Of a DNA stretch of 64,000 nucleotides, positions 52,905 through 60,980 are shown one piece after another. The notes under the pieces were generated by a model. It was not told the origin of the DNA. It saw only the letters and a program-made list of their open reading frames with translations, and ran no database searches. Numbering within the stretch: the stretch's first letter is position 1; each line of letters begins with the position of its first letter. The stretch is from Rhizobium leguminosarum bv. trifolii WSM2297 (lineage in GTDB: Bacteria; Pseudomonadota; Alphaproteobacteria; Rhizobiales; Rhizobiaceae), in NCBI RefSeq assembly GCF_000271845.1, contig NZ_JH719393.1, positions 186,001 through 250,000 on the forward strand, in the 5' to 3' direction. The position numbers and the translations under genes are program-made.

Positions 52905-53390
52905 TCACTTCGCCTTATATATCCGCTTCAGTGCGACCAGCAGGCCATCCATTTCGTCGGGCGAAAACAGATCGATGAAACGCTGTTCGTGCCTGTCGAT
53001 CAGTTCGCGCGCTTGCGCGAGCATCGCGCGTCCGGCCTCCGTCAGATGCAGTTCCTGGCGCCGGCGGTCTGCGGCTGAAGGCCGGCGCTCGATCAGGTTG
53101 CGGGCTGCCAGCCGGTTGACGAGGGCCATCATCGTCGCCCGGTCGGTGCCGAGCGTGTTGGCAAGGTCGATCTGCGATGCGCCAGGATTGCCGGCGGCGA
53201 GTTCCATCACCGCGAGCTGCTTCTGCGTCAGCGCCAGCTCCTCCATGGTTTCGGCGAAGTCGCGATAGATAGCGACATGCGCCATGCGCAGATGAAAGCC
53301 GAGGAGATCGCCGAGCCGGCCGATGTCGAGCGGCGGCGTTGCGGCGGCCTCCTCGTCCTCCAAATCGTCCTGGGGTGCTTTCCTGGTCAT
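52905..53390 (-). CDS. MarR-family regulator of the phenylpropanoid genes
   Basis: The 161-residue MarR protein has an acidic N-terminus and a wHTH: LTQKQLAVMELAAGNPGASQIDLANTLGTDRATMMALVNRLAARNLIERRPSAADRRRQ as helices and wing (about 53-112). It is divergent from feruloyl-CoA synthetase. MarR regulators of hydroxycinnamate catabolism (CouR, FerC/FerR-type) usually repress and are released by the hydroxycinnamoyl-CoA product. The same is likely here by position; direct proof is absent. Confidence 0.88.
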   Translation of the reverse strand: MTRKAPQDDLEDEEAAATPPLDIGRLGDLLGFHLRMAHVAIYRDFAETMEELALTQKQLAVMELAAGNPGASQIDLANTLGTDRATMMALVNRLAARNLIERRPSAADRRRQELHLTEAGRAMLAQARELIDRHEQRFIDLFSPDEMDGLLVALKRIYKAK

Positions 53391-53529
53391 CGTTCGTCTC
53401 GCCTCGCTCAGGCGCCATAACCATCAAAATCAGCGGGTTAGTCAATATCGGCGGTGGCAATATTTCCCGCGCCCGTTCGAATGATCGGATCGCCGTAAAC
53501 GGCTCTTGCATATCCGGGAAAAGATATTA

Positions 53530-53551
53530 GTATGTGTTACATACAAATTTG
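53530..53551. promoter_or_regulatory. palindromic operator upstream of the feruloyl-CoA synthetase gene
   Basis: GTATGT (53530-53535) and ACATAC (53539-53544) form an inverted repeat around GTT. The palindrome CAAATTTG (53544-53551) overlaps its end by one base. This lies 38-59 nt before the start of the CoA ligase gene and in the divergent marR promoter region, the expected place for a MarR operator. The assignment is by position and symmetry. Confidence 0.55.
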
Positions 53552-53588
53552 ATGCCTGCTGTGGGAGCGGTGGGCATGGGAGGAGAAT

Positions 53589-55172
53589 ATGGCACAATCC
53601 TTTTCCGGGATGGCTTCGCCGGCGGATTGCGGGCTGGTGACGGATGATCCGATCCTTTACCGCGCCCGCCTCGCGCCGGATCGTCTGGCGCTGTTCGAGA
53701 TCGCCACCGGCCGCCAACTCACCTACGCCGAGCTCGATGCCCGGATCGCCCGTTGCGCCGGCCTCCTGAGCGATATGTTGGGGGCGCGGCGGGACGGAGC
53801 GCGGGTCGCCATGCTGGCGCGCAACTCGATGGATGCGATCGTGCTGGCCTTTGCCTGCCAGCGTGCCGGCGCCATCTACGTGCCGCTCAACTGGCGCCTC
53901 AACGCCGCCGAGCTTCGGCCGATCCTTGCCGATTGTGCCCCGGCGCTCCTGGTCCACGACGAGGAGTTTTCGGCTGATGTGGCGAGCCTTGCGGACGCCC
54001 ATCCCAATATGGCGGCGATCTCGACGGCCGATGGTCCGGCCGGCCTCGCTGCGCGGATCGAAGCGAGCCTTCCGGCTGCTCCGTTGCCGGCCGATGCAGA
54101 TGGACCTTGCGTGCTTCTCTACACCTCGGGCACAACGGGACAGCCGAAGGGCGTCGTCATCACCCGCCGCAACGCCCTCTTCGCCGCCATCAATTTTTCC
54201 TTTGTCGGGGAGATCGGGCCTGAAACCGTCGCTCTGTGCGACCTGCCGTTCTTCCACACCATCGGCCTGATTGCGGTGGCGCGCACCACATTGATGCTGG
54301 GCGGCACGCTTGTCGTCTCCGACCGCTTCACCCCAGCGCGAACGCTCGCAGCCCTTGCAGACCGGCAGCGCGCCATCAGCCATTATTTCGCGGTGCCGCA
54401 GATCGCACTCGCCTTGCGCAGCGACCCCGCCTATAGCGCCGCGGCTCTTTCCGGCCTGCACGCGCTTTTTGTCGGCGGTGCTCCGCTGACGCAGGTGCTG
54501 ATCGAAAGCTATCTCGCCGATGGCGTCGCGCTGGTCAACGGTTACGGCATGAGCGAGGCAGGAACAGTGCTGCACGTGCCGATCGACCGGCGCGCAGTGC
54601 AGGACAATCCCGGCAGCGTCGGTCTCCCGGCGCCCCTGCTCGACATCCGCATCGTCGACGAAGAGGGCCGTGACGTCGGAGAAGGCGGGATCGGCGAACT
54701 CTGGCTGCGCGGGCCGGCGGTGACGCCGGGCTACTGGAACAAGCCGCTTGAAACCGCCGCCGCCTTCACCGACGGCTGGTATCGCACCGGCGATCTCGGA
54801 AGGCGCGAAGCCAACGGTTTCTATCGCATCGTCGACCGGCTGAAGGACATGTATATCAGTGGCGGCGAGAATGTTTATCCCGCCGAGGTCGAAGCCGCGC
54901 TCGCAAGTCATCCCGATATTCTCGACGTCGCAGTCGTCGGAATTCCCGATGCCAGGTGGGGCGAATGCGGAATCGCCTATGTCGTGCTGCGGCCGGGTGC
55001 TGCGGCAACGGGCGAGGCGATCGCTGGCCATTGCGCCGCAAGGCTTGCCGCCTTCAAGCGCCCGGCGCGCATCTTCTTCGTCGAAACCATTCCCCGCACA
55101 GCCTCCGGAAAGGTGCAGAAACATGTTCTGCGCCAGCTGCATTCCGAAGAAACCTTTCAACAAAAGGCCTGA
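53589..55172 (+). CDS. feruloyl-CoA synthetase-like AMP-dependent CoA ligase
   Basis: The 527-residue adenylate-forming enzyme has the ATP loop LLYTSGTTGQPKG (about 177-189), NGYGMSEAG, WYRTGDLG, the hinge DRLKDMYISGGENVYP and the catalytic Lys in RTASGKVQK near the C-terminus. It should activate ferulate, caffeate or p-coumarate to the CoA thioester. The hydratase-lyase gene follows, which makes the substrate assignment strong in context. The MarR gene is divergent with a palindrome between. ATG 53589 follows a GGAGGAG ribosome site. Confidence 0.9.
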   Translation: MAQSFSGMASPADCGLVTDDPILYRARLAPDRLALFEIATGRQLTYAELDARIARCAGLLSDMLGARRDGARVAMLARNSMDAIVLAFACQRAGAIYVPLNWRLNAAELRPILADCAPALLVHDEEFSADVASLADAHPNMAAISTADGPAGLAARIEASLPAAPLPADADGPCVLLYTSGTTGQPKGVVITRRNALFAAINFSFVGEIGPETVALCDLPFFHTIGLIAVARTTLMLGGTLVVSDRFTPARTLAALADRQRAISHYFAVPQIALALRSDPAYSAAALSGLHALFVGGAPLTQVLIESYLADGVALVNGYGMSEAGTVLHVPIDRRAVQDNPGSVGLPAPLLDIRIVDEEGRDVGEGGIGELWLRGPAVTPGYWNKPLETAAAFTDGWYRTGDLGRREANGFYRIVDRLKDMYISGGENVYPAEVEAALASHPDILDVAVVGIPDARWGECGIAYVVLRPGAAATGEAIAGHCAARLAAFKRPARIFFVETIPRTASGKVQKHVLRQLHSEETFQQKA

Positions 55173-55216
55173 TCAAGCGGCCCCGGCATTCATGCCGAAA
55201 CCAATGGAGTGACCCC

Positions 55217-56056
55217 ATGACTGAAAAGAACGAGACTGAAAACCAATCGGCGGTTCTTGTCGACTTCGACAACGGCATCGCCTTCGTGACCCTCAACCGT
55301 CCTGAAAAGCGCAATGCGATGAACCCGGCTCTCAATGCCCGGATGCTCGAGGTGCTCGACGAACTCGAGGGTGACGCGCGCTGCGGTGTGCTCGTCCTGC
55401 GCGGTGCCGGGCAATCCTGGTCGGCCGGCATGGATCTCAAGGAATATTTTCGCGACAATGACGGCAAGCCGCGCGATGCCACCCTGAAGGCGCGGCGCCA
55501 GTCCGGCAACTGGTGGAGCCGGCTGATGTATTTCGAAAAGCCGACGATCGCCATGGTCAACGGCTGGTGCTTCGGCGGCGCCTTCACGCCGCTGGTTTCC
55601 TGCGATCTTGCAATCGCCGCCGAGGAGGCGAATTTCGGCCTCTCCGAGATCAACTGGGGAATCCTGCCGGGCGGCAATGTCACCCGCGCGGTCGCCGAGG
55701 TGATGCGCCATCGCGATGCCCTCTACTACATCATGACCGGTGAACTGTTCGGCGGGCGCAAGGCGGCGGAAATGGGTCTCGTCAACGAGGCCGTGCCGCT
55801 CGCCGATCTCGAAACCCGCGTCCGCAAGATCTGCGCGAGCCTGCTCGAAAAGAACCCGGTGACGCTGAAGGCCGCCAAGGACACCTACAAGCGCGTGCGC
55901 AACCTGCCATGGGATCTCGCCGACGATTACATCTACGCCAAGCTAGAACAGATGCTGTTTCTCGACAAAACCAAGGGGCGCGACGAGGGGCTGAAACAGT
56001 TCCTCGACGACAAGACCTATCAGCCGGGGCTCGGCGCCTACAAGCGCGGCAGTTGA
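55217..56056 (+). CDS. p-hydroxycinnamoyl-CoA hydratase-lyase (HCHL/Ech)
   Basis: This 279-residue crotonase-family enzyme shortens feruloyl-CoA to vanillin and acetyl-CoA. Family-specific features are [14 protein letters not shown] (about 67-80), [15 protein letters not shown] (113-127), SEINWG with Glu144, and [10 protein letters not shown] with Tyr240, matching the catalytic Glu143 and Tyr239 of the Pseudomonas enzyme. The C-terminal [15 protein letters not shown] is diagnostic. ATG 55217 fits homologues; longer upstream frames run into the ligase gene. It lies 44 nt after the CoA ligase gene. Confidence 0.95.
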   Translation: MTEKNETENQSAVLVDFDNGIAFVTLNRPEKRNAMNPALNARMLEVLDELEGDARCGVLVLRGAGQSWSAGMDLKEYFRDNDGKPRDATLKARRQSGNWWSRLMYFEKPTIAMVNGWCFGGAFTPLVSCDLAIAAEEANFGLSEINWGILPGGNVTRAVAEVMRHRDALYYIMTGELFGGRKAAEMGLVNEAVPLADLETRVRKICASLLEKNPVTLKAAKDTYKRVRNLPWDLADDYIYAKLEQMLFLDKTKGRDEGLKQFLDDKTYQPGLGAYKRGS

Positions 56057-56062
56057 AGGTAT

Positions 56063-56080
56063 GGCCCGGCACGCCGGGCC
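56063..56080 (+). terminator. short GC hairpin after the hydratase-lyase gene
   Basis: GGCCCGGC (56063-56070) and GCCGGGCC (56073-56080) form an 8-bp inverted repeat with a 2-nt spacer, just after the stop at 56056; the hairpin would open its innermost pair. A GTTTG follows. It may weaken transcription into the alcohol dehydrogenase gene, whose own start is 34 nt on. Confidence 0.5.
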
Positions 56081-56113
56081 GTTTGAGGGCTGATCATCGG
56101 GAGGAGGAAAACA

Positions 56114-57220
56114 ATGAAAATCCATGCCGCAGTGGCGCGTGCGCCGCATATGCCGCTTTCGCTGGAAAGTCTGGATCTGGAGGAGCCGCGCGAGGGGGAA
56201 ATCCTGGTGCGCGTCGTTGCCACCGGGGTTTGCCACACCGATATCGTCATGCGCGACCAGCACCTGCCGGTGCCGCAGCCGGTGGTGCTCGGCCATGAAG
56301 GTGCTGGTATCGTCGAGCGCGTCGGGCCGGGCGTTGCCAAGGTGAAGCCTGGCGATCACGTGGTCATGACCTTCAATTCCTGCGGTCATTGCCCGAGCTG
56401 CAACGATCACGAGGAGACCTATTGCCACGAATTCTTCCCGCGCAATTTCTTCGGTGCGCGCGCAGATGGTTCGAGCGGGCTCTCCTATCGAGGGGAACGC
56501 GTTCACGGCAATATTTTCGGACAGTCCTCTTTCGCCAGCCACGCGCTCTGCCATGAGCGCAATATCGTGAAAGTGCCGAGCGATGCCGATCTCACGCTGC
56601 TCGGGCCGCTCGCCTGCGGCATCCAGACCGGCGCGGGTGCTGTGATGAATGCGCTCAAGGTTGAACCGGGAAAGATGATCGCGGTCTTCGGCATGGGTTC
56701 GGTCGGTCTTGCCGCCGTCATGGCGGCAAGGATCGTCGGCGCCTCCAAAATCATCGCCGTCGACATCAACGAGACGCGGCTGGCGCTTGCCGCCGAACTC
56801 GGCGCGACCGATATCGTCAACGGCAAGTCGGGCGACGCGGTTGTCGCGATCATGGCGCTGACCGTCGCCGGCGTCGATTATGCGATCGATGCCTCCGGCG
56901 TGCCTGCCGTGATCGATCAATGCGTACGGGTGCTCGCGCCGCGCGGCACCTGCGGCATCGTCGGCGCTTCGCCTCACGGGGCGACGCTGACGCTCGACCT
57001 CACCCATATCCTGTCTGGCGGACGCCGGGTGCGCGGCATCGTCGAGGGCGATTCCAATCCCGATGTGCTGATCCCTCTGCTGATCGACCTTCACAGACAG
57101 GGCCGCTTTCCCTTCGACAGGCTCGTTACCTTCTACGATTTCGCCGACATCAACCGGGCGGTGGAGGATTCGGAAAAAGGCATCGTGCTGAAACCGGTCG
57201 TGCGCCAGCCGGCCGCCTGA
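56114..57220 (+). CDS. zinc-dependent alcohol dehydrogenase (aryl/coniferyl alcohol type)
   Basis: The 368-residue medium-chain dehydrogenase has catalytic zinc ligands Cys40 (GVCHTD) and His61 with Glu62 (GHEGAG), a structural zinc lobe with Cys90, Cys93, Cys96 and Cys104, and a GMGSVG nucleotide motif (about 195-200). It resembles aryl-alcohol dehydrogenases. Next to a coniferyl aldehyde dehydrogenase it probably oxidises coniferyl or another cinnamyl alcohol. GGAGGAGG lies upstream of the ATG. Confidence 0.9.
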   Translation: MKIHAAVARAPHMPLSLESLDLEEPREGEILVRVVATGVCHTDIVMRDQHLPVPQPVVLGHEGAGIVERVGPGVAKVKPGDHVVMTFNSCGHCPSCNDHEETYCHEFFPRNFFGARADGSSGLSYRGERVHGNIFGQSSFASHALCHERNIVKVPSDADLTLLGPLACGIQTGAGAVMNALKVEPGKMIAVFGMGSVGLAAVMAARIVGASKIIAVDINETRLALAAELGATDIVNGKSGDAVVAIMALTVAGVDYAIDASGVPAVIDQCVRVLAPRGTCGIVGASPHGATLTLDLTHILSGGRRVRGIVEGDSNPDVLIPLLIDLHRQGRFPFDRLVTFYDFADINRAVEDSEKGIVLKPVVRQPAA

Positions 57221-57241
57221 CACCGTTCAAGGGAGGAAACA

Positions 57242-58684
57242 ATGAACACCGTCACCCCGATCACCGCCACCGATACCAGCGCCGATGCCATGAAGGCTCT
57301 GCTTAGCCGGCAAAGAATGTCTTTCCTTACGGAAGGGCCGCCAAGCATTGAAACCCGCATCGATCGCATCGACCGCGTCATCGCCCTTCTCGTCGACAAC
57401 AAGGACGCGATTGCCGCGGCGCTCTCGGAGGATTTCGGCAGCCGCAGTGTCGAGGCGAGCCTGCTTCTCGACGTCTTCACCTGCGTCGGTTCGCTCAAAT
57501 ATGCCAAGGCCCATCTCGCCGAATGGCTGAAGCCGGAAGAACACGAGGCACGGTTCCCCGATGCGGTCGCCAAAGTGGTCTATCAGCCGAAAGGCGTTGT
57601 CGGAATCCTCAGCCCCTGGAATTTCCCCTATCAGCTCGCCCTTGCGCCGCTTGCCGGCATTCTCGCCGCCGGCAATCGGGCCATGATCAAACCGTCGGAG
57701 GTGACACCGGCTTCATCAGCGCTGATGGCGGAACTCATCGCTCGCGCCTTCGACGAAGCGGAGATCGCGGTTGTGCAGGGCGGACCGGCCACTGGCACGG
57801 CCTTCACATCACTTGCTTTCGACCACCTGATCTTCACCGGCGGCACCGCGGTCGCCCATCACGTCATGCGCGCGGCGGCGGAAAACCTGACGCCGCTGAC
57901 GCTCGAGCTCGGCGGCAAGTCGCCTGTTATCGTCGGCCGCTCGGCCGATCTGGCAGATGCGGCGCGGCGCGTCATGACGGTCAAGACGCTGAACGCCGGC
58001 CAGATCTGCCTGGCGCCGGATCATGTCTACGTGCCGGCGGAAAGCGTCGAAGCCTTTGCCGAACATGCGGTGGCGGCGGTCGCCGCAATGTATCCGACGC
58101 TGAAGGAAAATCCGGATTACACTTCGATCGTCAATGGCCGCCATCATGCCCGCGTCCAGGGCCTGGTCGACGACGCCAGGGCCAAGGGCGCCCGTATCGT
58201 CGAGATCAATCCGGCGGGAGAGAGTTTTTCGCAGCAACCGACCCATCGCATGCCGCCGATCCTGATCCTCGATCCCACCGAAGATATGCGTGCGCTGCAG
58301 GAGGAAATCTTCGGGCCGGTGCTGCCGGTTCTTGCCTATCGCGATATCGCCGACGTCATCGATCGCATCAACGCCCGGCCGCGGCCGCTCGCTCTCTATT
58401 ATTTCAGCCAGGATGGCGAAGAGGAGCGCCGCGTTCTCGACAATACGACGTCCGGCGGGGTGACGGTCAACGACTGCATGAGCCACGTCACGGCCGAAGG
58501 CCTGCCTTTCGGCGGCGTCGGCCACTCCGGCATGGGCGCCTATCACGGCAAGTTCGGTTTCCTCACCTTCTCGCATCCGCGCGCCGTCTATCGCCAGAGC
58601 AAGATGGTGGAGGCGGAATATATGATGCGGCCGCCCTTTGGCGAGGCGATGCGCGGCTTTCTGGCCGGGGCGATCTGCAAGTAA
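57242..58684 (+). CDS. coniferyl aldehyde dehydrogenase (CalB-type)
   Basis: This 480-residue ALDH belongs to the class 3-like branch, to which CalB belongs. It has SPWNFPYQL (124-132), FTGGTAV, Glu222 in LELGGKSP, Cys256 in NAGQICLAPD, and the C-terminal PFGGVGHSGMGAYHGKFGFLTFSH. It should convert coniferaldehyde to ferulate, which the CoA ligase in the same operon then activates. GGGAGG precedes the ATG. It is the last gene of the marR-divergent operon. Confidence 0.9.
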   Translation: MNTVTPITATDTSADAMKALLSRQRMSFLTEGPPSIETRIDRIDRVIALLVDNKDAIAAALSEDFGSRSVEASLLLDVFTCVGSLKYAKAHLAEWLKPEEHEARFPDAVAKVVYQPKGVVGILSPWNFPYQLALAPLAGILAAGNRAMIKPSEVTPASSALMAELIARAFDEAEIAVVQGGPATGTAFTSLAFDHLIFTGGTAVAHHVMRAAAENLTPLTLELGGKSPVIVGRSADLADAARRVMTVKTLNAGQICLAPDHVYVPAESVEAFAEHAVAAVAAMYPTLKENPDYTSIVNGRHHARVQGLVDDARAKGARIVEINPAGESFSQQPTHRMPPILILDPTEDMRALQEEIFGPVLPVLAYRDIADVIDRINARPRPLALYYFSQDGEEERRVLDNTTSGGVTVNDCMSHVTAEGLPFGGVGHSGMGAYHGKFGFLTFSHPRAVYRQSKMVEAEYMMRPPFGEAMRGFLAGAICK

Positions 58685-58965
58685 CGCAGGCCCGGCGGGC
58701 CATGCCGGCATTGGCCTGGGGCAGCGGAACGCGCTGCAACCATCGGCATCTGTGAGCCTTTTGGTCGCGCAATAATGGTCCGATTGCGCAGGCCTATCCG
58801 AATAGCGCAATATTGCGCCGTCGCAACCATGTCCGGACGAAGAGCAGGGCGTTTGTTGAGCATGCATTATGGCCGGCGTGCCAGACCTTGGCTGGTCGAT
58901 ACTCCATGCCGCCCCATGAGATCGGAAAATGCAGCCGTTTAACCAAGCTCAAACCAGTTTCGCCT

Positions 58966-60894
58966 ATGGTGAGTTCGTTACATGAAATGGAAGGTGGATC
59001 CAGCGCGGTGAATGGCAATTGGACGCAATTCGGTGGCAACCTTTCTTTCGTGTGCCTGGCAATTTCGCTCTGGGCGCTTTTTTCGATCGAGTTTCAGCGC
59101 CGGTCCTTCAGGCAGGAAAAAATTGCTTTCGGAATCATAGCCGGCGGCGCCTCCATCGGATCCATATTGCTGGCCATTGAATTCCATCCCGGCATCTATA
59201 TCGACCTGCGTTTTTCGCCGCTTGCATTGGCCGGCATGTTCGGGGGGCCGATCGCGGCGGCTTTTGCCGCGGCGCTGGCGATGGCCTTTCGTTTTGCCGT
59301 CGGCGGCACAGCGATGGTCGACGGTATCATCACAATGGCCGTCGCGGTCGGCATCGGTTTGGCCGGTCATTTCTGGACCCGCAAGAGATCACCAGGGCTT
59401 AAGGACGTTGCGCTGCTCAGCCTTGCCCTTGGCGCTGCATTGGTCCTGTCGATGGCCGTGCTTCCCACCTTGGTGAATGCCCATGTGCTGGCCGGCGTCG
59501 GTTTTCCCCTGATCGCACTGAATTGCCTCGCGACTGTTCTCGGCGGTTTCGTTCTGCTGAAGACGCAGCAATGGGAGCTGGAGCGAAGCATATTGGTGAC
59601 CGCATTTTCGCAGTCGCCCGATTATCTCTATGTGAAGGACCGAAACAGCCGGTTCATCACCGTCAATGAAAACATGACCCGTCTCTTCCGTTTCAGGACG
59701 ACGGCGGAGATGACCGGATTATCGGATTTCAATCTGATGTCGCGGCCGCTCGCCGAGGAATTATATTATCTCGAGCAGCAGGTCATGGACACCGGAGCGC
59801 CGCTGATCGATTCCACCGAGTATATCGAAGGCAGATTCCTGCTCGCTTCCAAGGTGCCGCTGCGTGACAAGCAGGGGCGGGTGATCGGCCTTGCCGGGGT
59901 AACGCGCGATGTTACCGAGCGCACCGCCCTGGAGCGGGAATTGCGTGAAAGCAAGAACCTACTTTCGCATGCGATGGCCGGCATGTCCGATGGCATCGCC
60001 ATGTACGACCGCAATGGTTTTATCCTCTTTTGCAATGAGCAGTATCGCAATGCCTTCCCGCTCTCCGGAGAGGCCCGTGTGGTCGGGGCCCATATTAGCG
60101 ACATCCTGCGCCGCGTCGCCGAAACCGGCGAGCGGCCCGGTATCCCCGAGGATGTGGACGGGTGGATCAAGGCCGCCAGTGCCTCGCTGCACAGCAACAA
60201 GGACGAAGAGGTTCAGCTTCATAACGGCGACTGGCGCAGCATCCGGACAAGGCTTGCCGAGGATGGCACGGCCATGGCCGTCGTCTCCGACATCACGGCG
60301 ACGAAACAGGCGGAAATCGCGCTCAGGCTGTCGGCGGAGCAGTTGAAGAGCCTTGCCGAAACCGATGGCCTCACCGGCATGGTCAACCGCCGCGCCTTCG
60401 ACGAAGCTTTCGCCCGCGAGACCGCAGGCAGCGCCAGAAAGAACACGCCGTTCAGCCTGCTGATGGTCGATATCGACCGCTTCAAGGCCTATAACGACAC
60501 TTATGGTCATCCCGCCGGAGACCAATGCCTGCGTGACGTCAGCAAGTGCCTGCGCCAATCGGTCAGCCGGCCGGCAGACATCGTCGCCCGTTACGGCGGT
60601 GAGGAATTCGTGGTGTTCCTCCCCGACACCAGCGCCAAAGGCGCAATGATCGTCGCCGAGCAATTCGCCCGTCGCCTGGCCCAGGAGAATATCGCTCATT
60701 CCGGCAGCGAATTCGCCCGGGTGACGGCGAGCATCGGCATCTCCTGCGCGACCGGAGCCGTTCTTCGAACCAACCCGAACCGTCTTCTGACCGAAGCCGA
60801 CGCCGCGCTCTATGAGGCTAAGACCCAGGGCCGCAACCGCATTCTGGCCCATTCGCCCAATGGCGAACGGCATGCCGTGAAGGAAGCCGGTTAA
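58966..60894 (+). CDS. membrane diguanylate cyclase with 5TMR-LYT and PAS domains
   Basis: The 642-residue protein has about six N-terminal membrane helices (roughly 25-190) that match the 5TMR-LYT sensor fold (RFSPLALAGMFGGPIAAAFAAAL). Two PAS domains follow (about 205-325 and 330-440), then a GGDEF domain with GGEEF at 544-548 and an RPAD inhibitory site. It therefore makes c-di-GMP. The frame opens at 58813, but the part before 58966 reads as non-coding. ATG 58966, ATG 58987 and GTG 59008 are all possible starts. A hairpin-like repeat follows the stop. Confidence 0.88.
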   Translation: MVSSLHEMEGGSSAVNGNWTQFGGNLSFVCLAISLWALFSIEFQRRSFRQEKIAFGIIAGGASIGSILLAIEFHPGIYIDLRFSPLALAGMFGGPIAAAFAAALAMAFRFAVGGTAMVDGIITMAVAVGIGLAGHFWTRKRSPGLKDVALLSLALGAALVLSMAVLPTLVNAHVLAGVGFPLIALNCLATVLGGFVLLKTQQWELERSILVTAFSQSPDYLYVKDRNSRFITVNENMTRLFRFRTTAEMTGLSDFNLMSRPLAEELYYLEQQVMDTGAPLIDSTEYIEGRFLLASKVPLRDKQGRVIGLAGVTRDVTERTALERELRESKNLLSHAMAGMSDGIAMYDRNGFILFCNEQYRNAFPLSGEARVVGAHISDILRRVAETGERPGIPEDVDGWIKAASASLHSNKDEEVQLHNGDWRSIRTRLAEDGTAMAVVSDITATKQAEIALRLSAEQLKSLAETDGLTGMVNRRAFDEAFARETAGSARKNTPFSLLMVDIDRFKAYNDTYGHPAGDQCLRDVSKCLRQSVSRPADIVARYGGEEFVVFLPDTSAKGAMIVAEQFARRLAQENIAHSGSEFARVTASIGISCATGAVLRTNPNRLLTEADAALYEAKTQGRNRILAHSPNGERHAVKEAG

Positions 60895-60905
60895 CCGGAT
60901 CCTGC

Positions 60906-60928
60906 TTCGATAGATTTTTTCTATCGAA
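60906..60928. promoter_or_regulatory. ATAG-N7-CTAT palindrome upstream of the oxidoreductase gene
   Basis: TTCGATAGA (60906-60914) and TCTATCGAA (60920-60928) form a 9-bp inverted repeat around TTTTT. It contains ATAG-N7-CTAT, the half-site pattern recognised by OxyR and some related LysR-type regulators. It sits 53 nt before the start of the molybdopterin oxidoreductase gene and 12 nt after the diguanylate cyclase stop. It could be an operator or a terminator; the loop of T argues mildly for the former. Confidence 0.5.
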
Positions 60929-60980
60929 CCATCATTTCTGTGGCCTTGATGTTTCTAGCGCTTCGACAATACAGAGGCGC

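Noticed and set aside
54956..55216. Upstream extension of the hydratase-lyase frame
   Set aside because: It is an Arg/Cys-rich shadow of the CoA ligase 3' end; ATG 55217 matches the family start.
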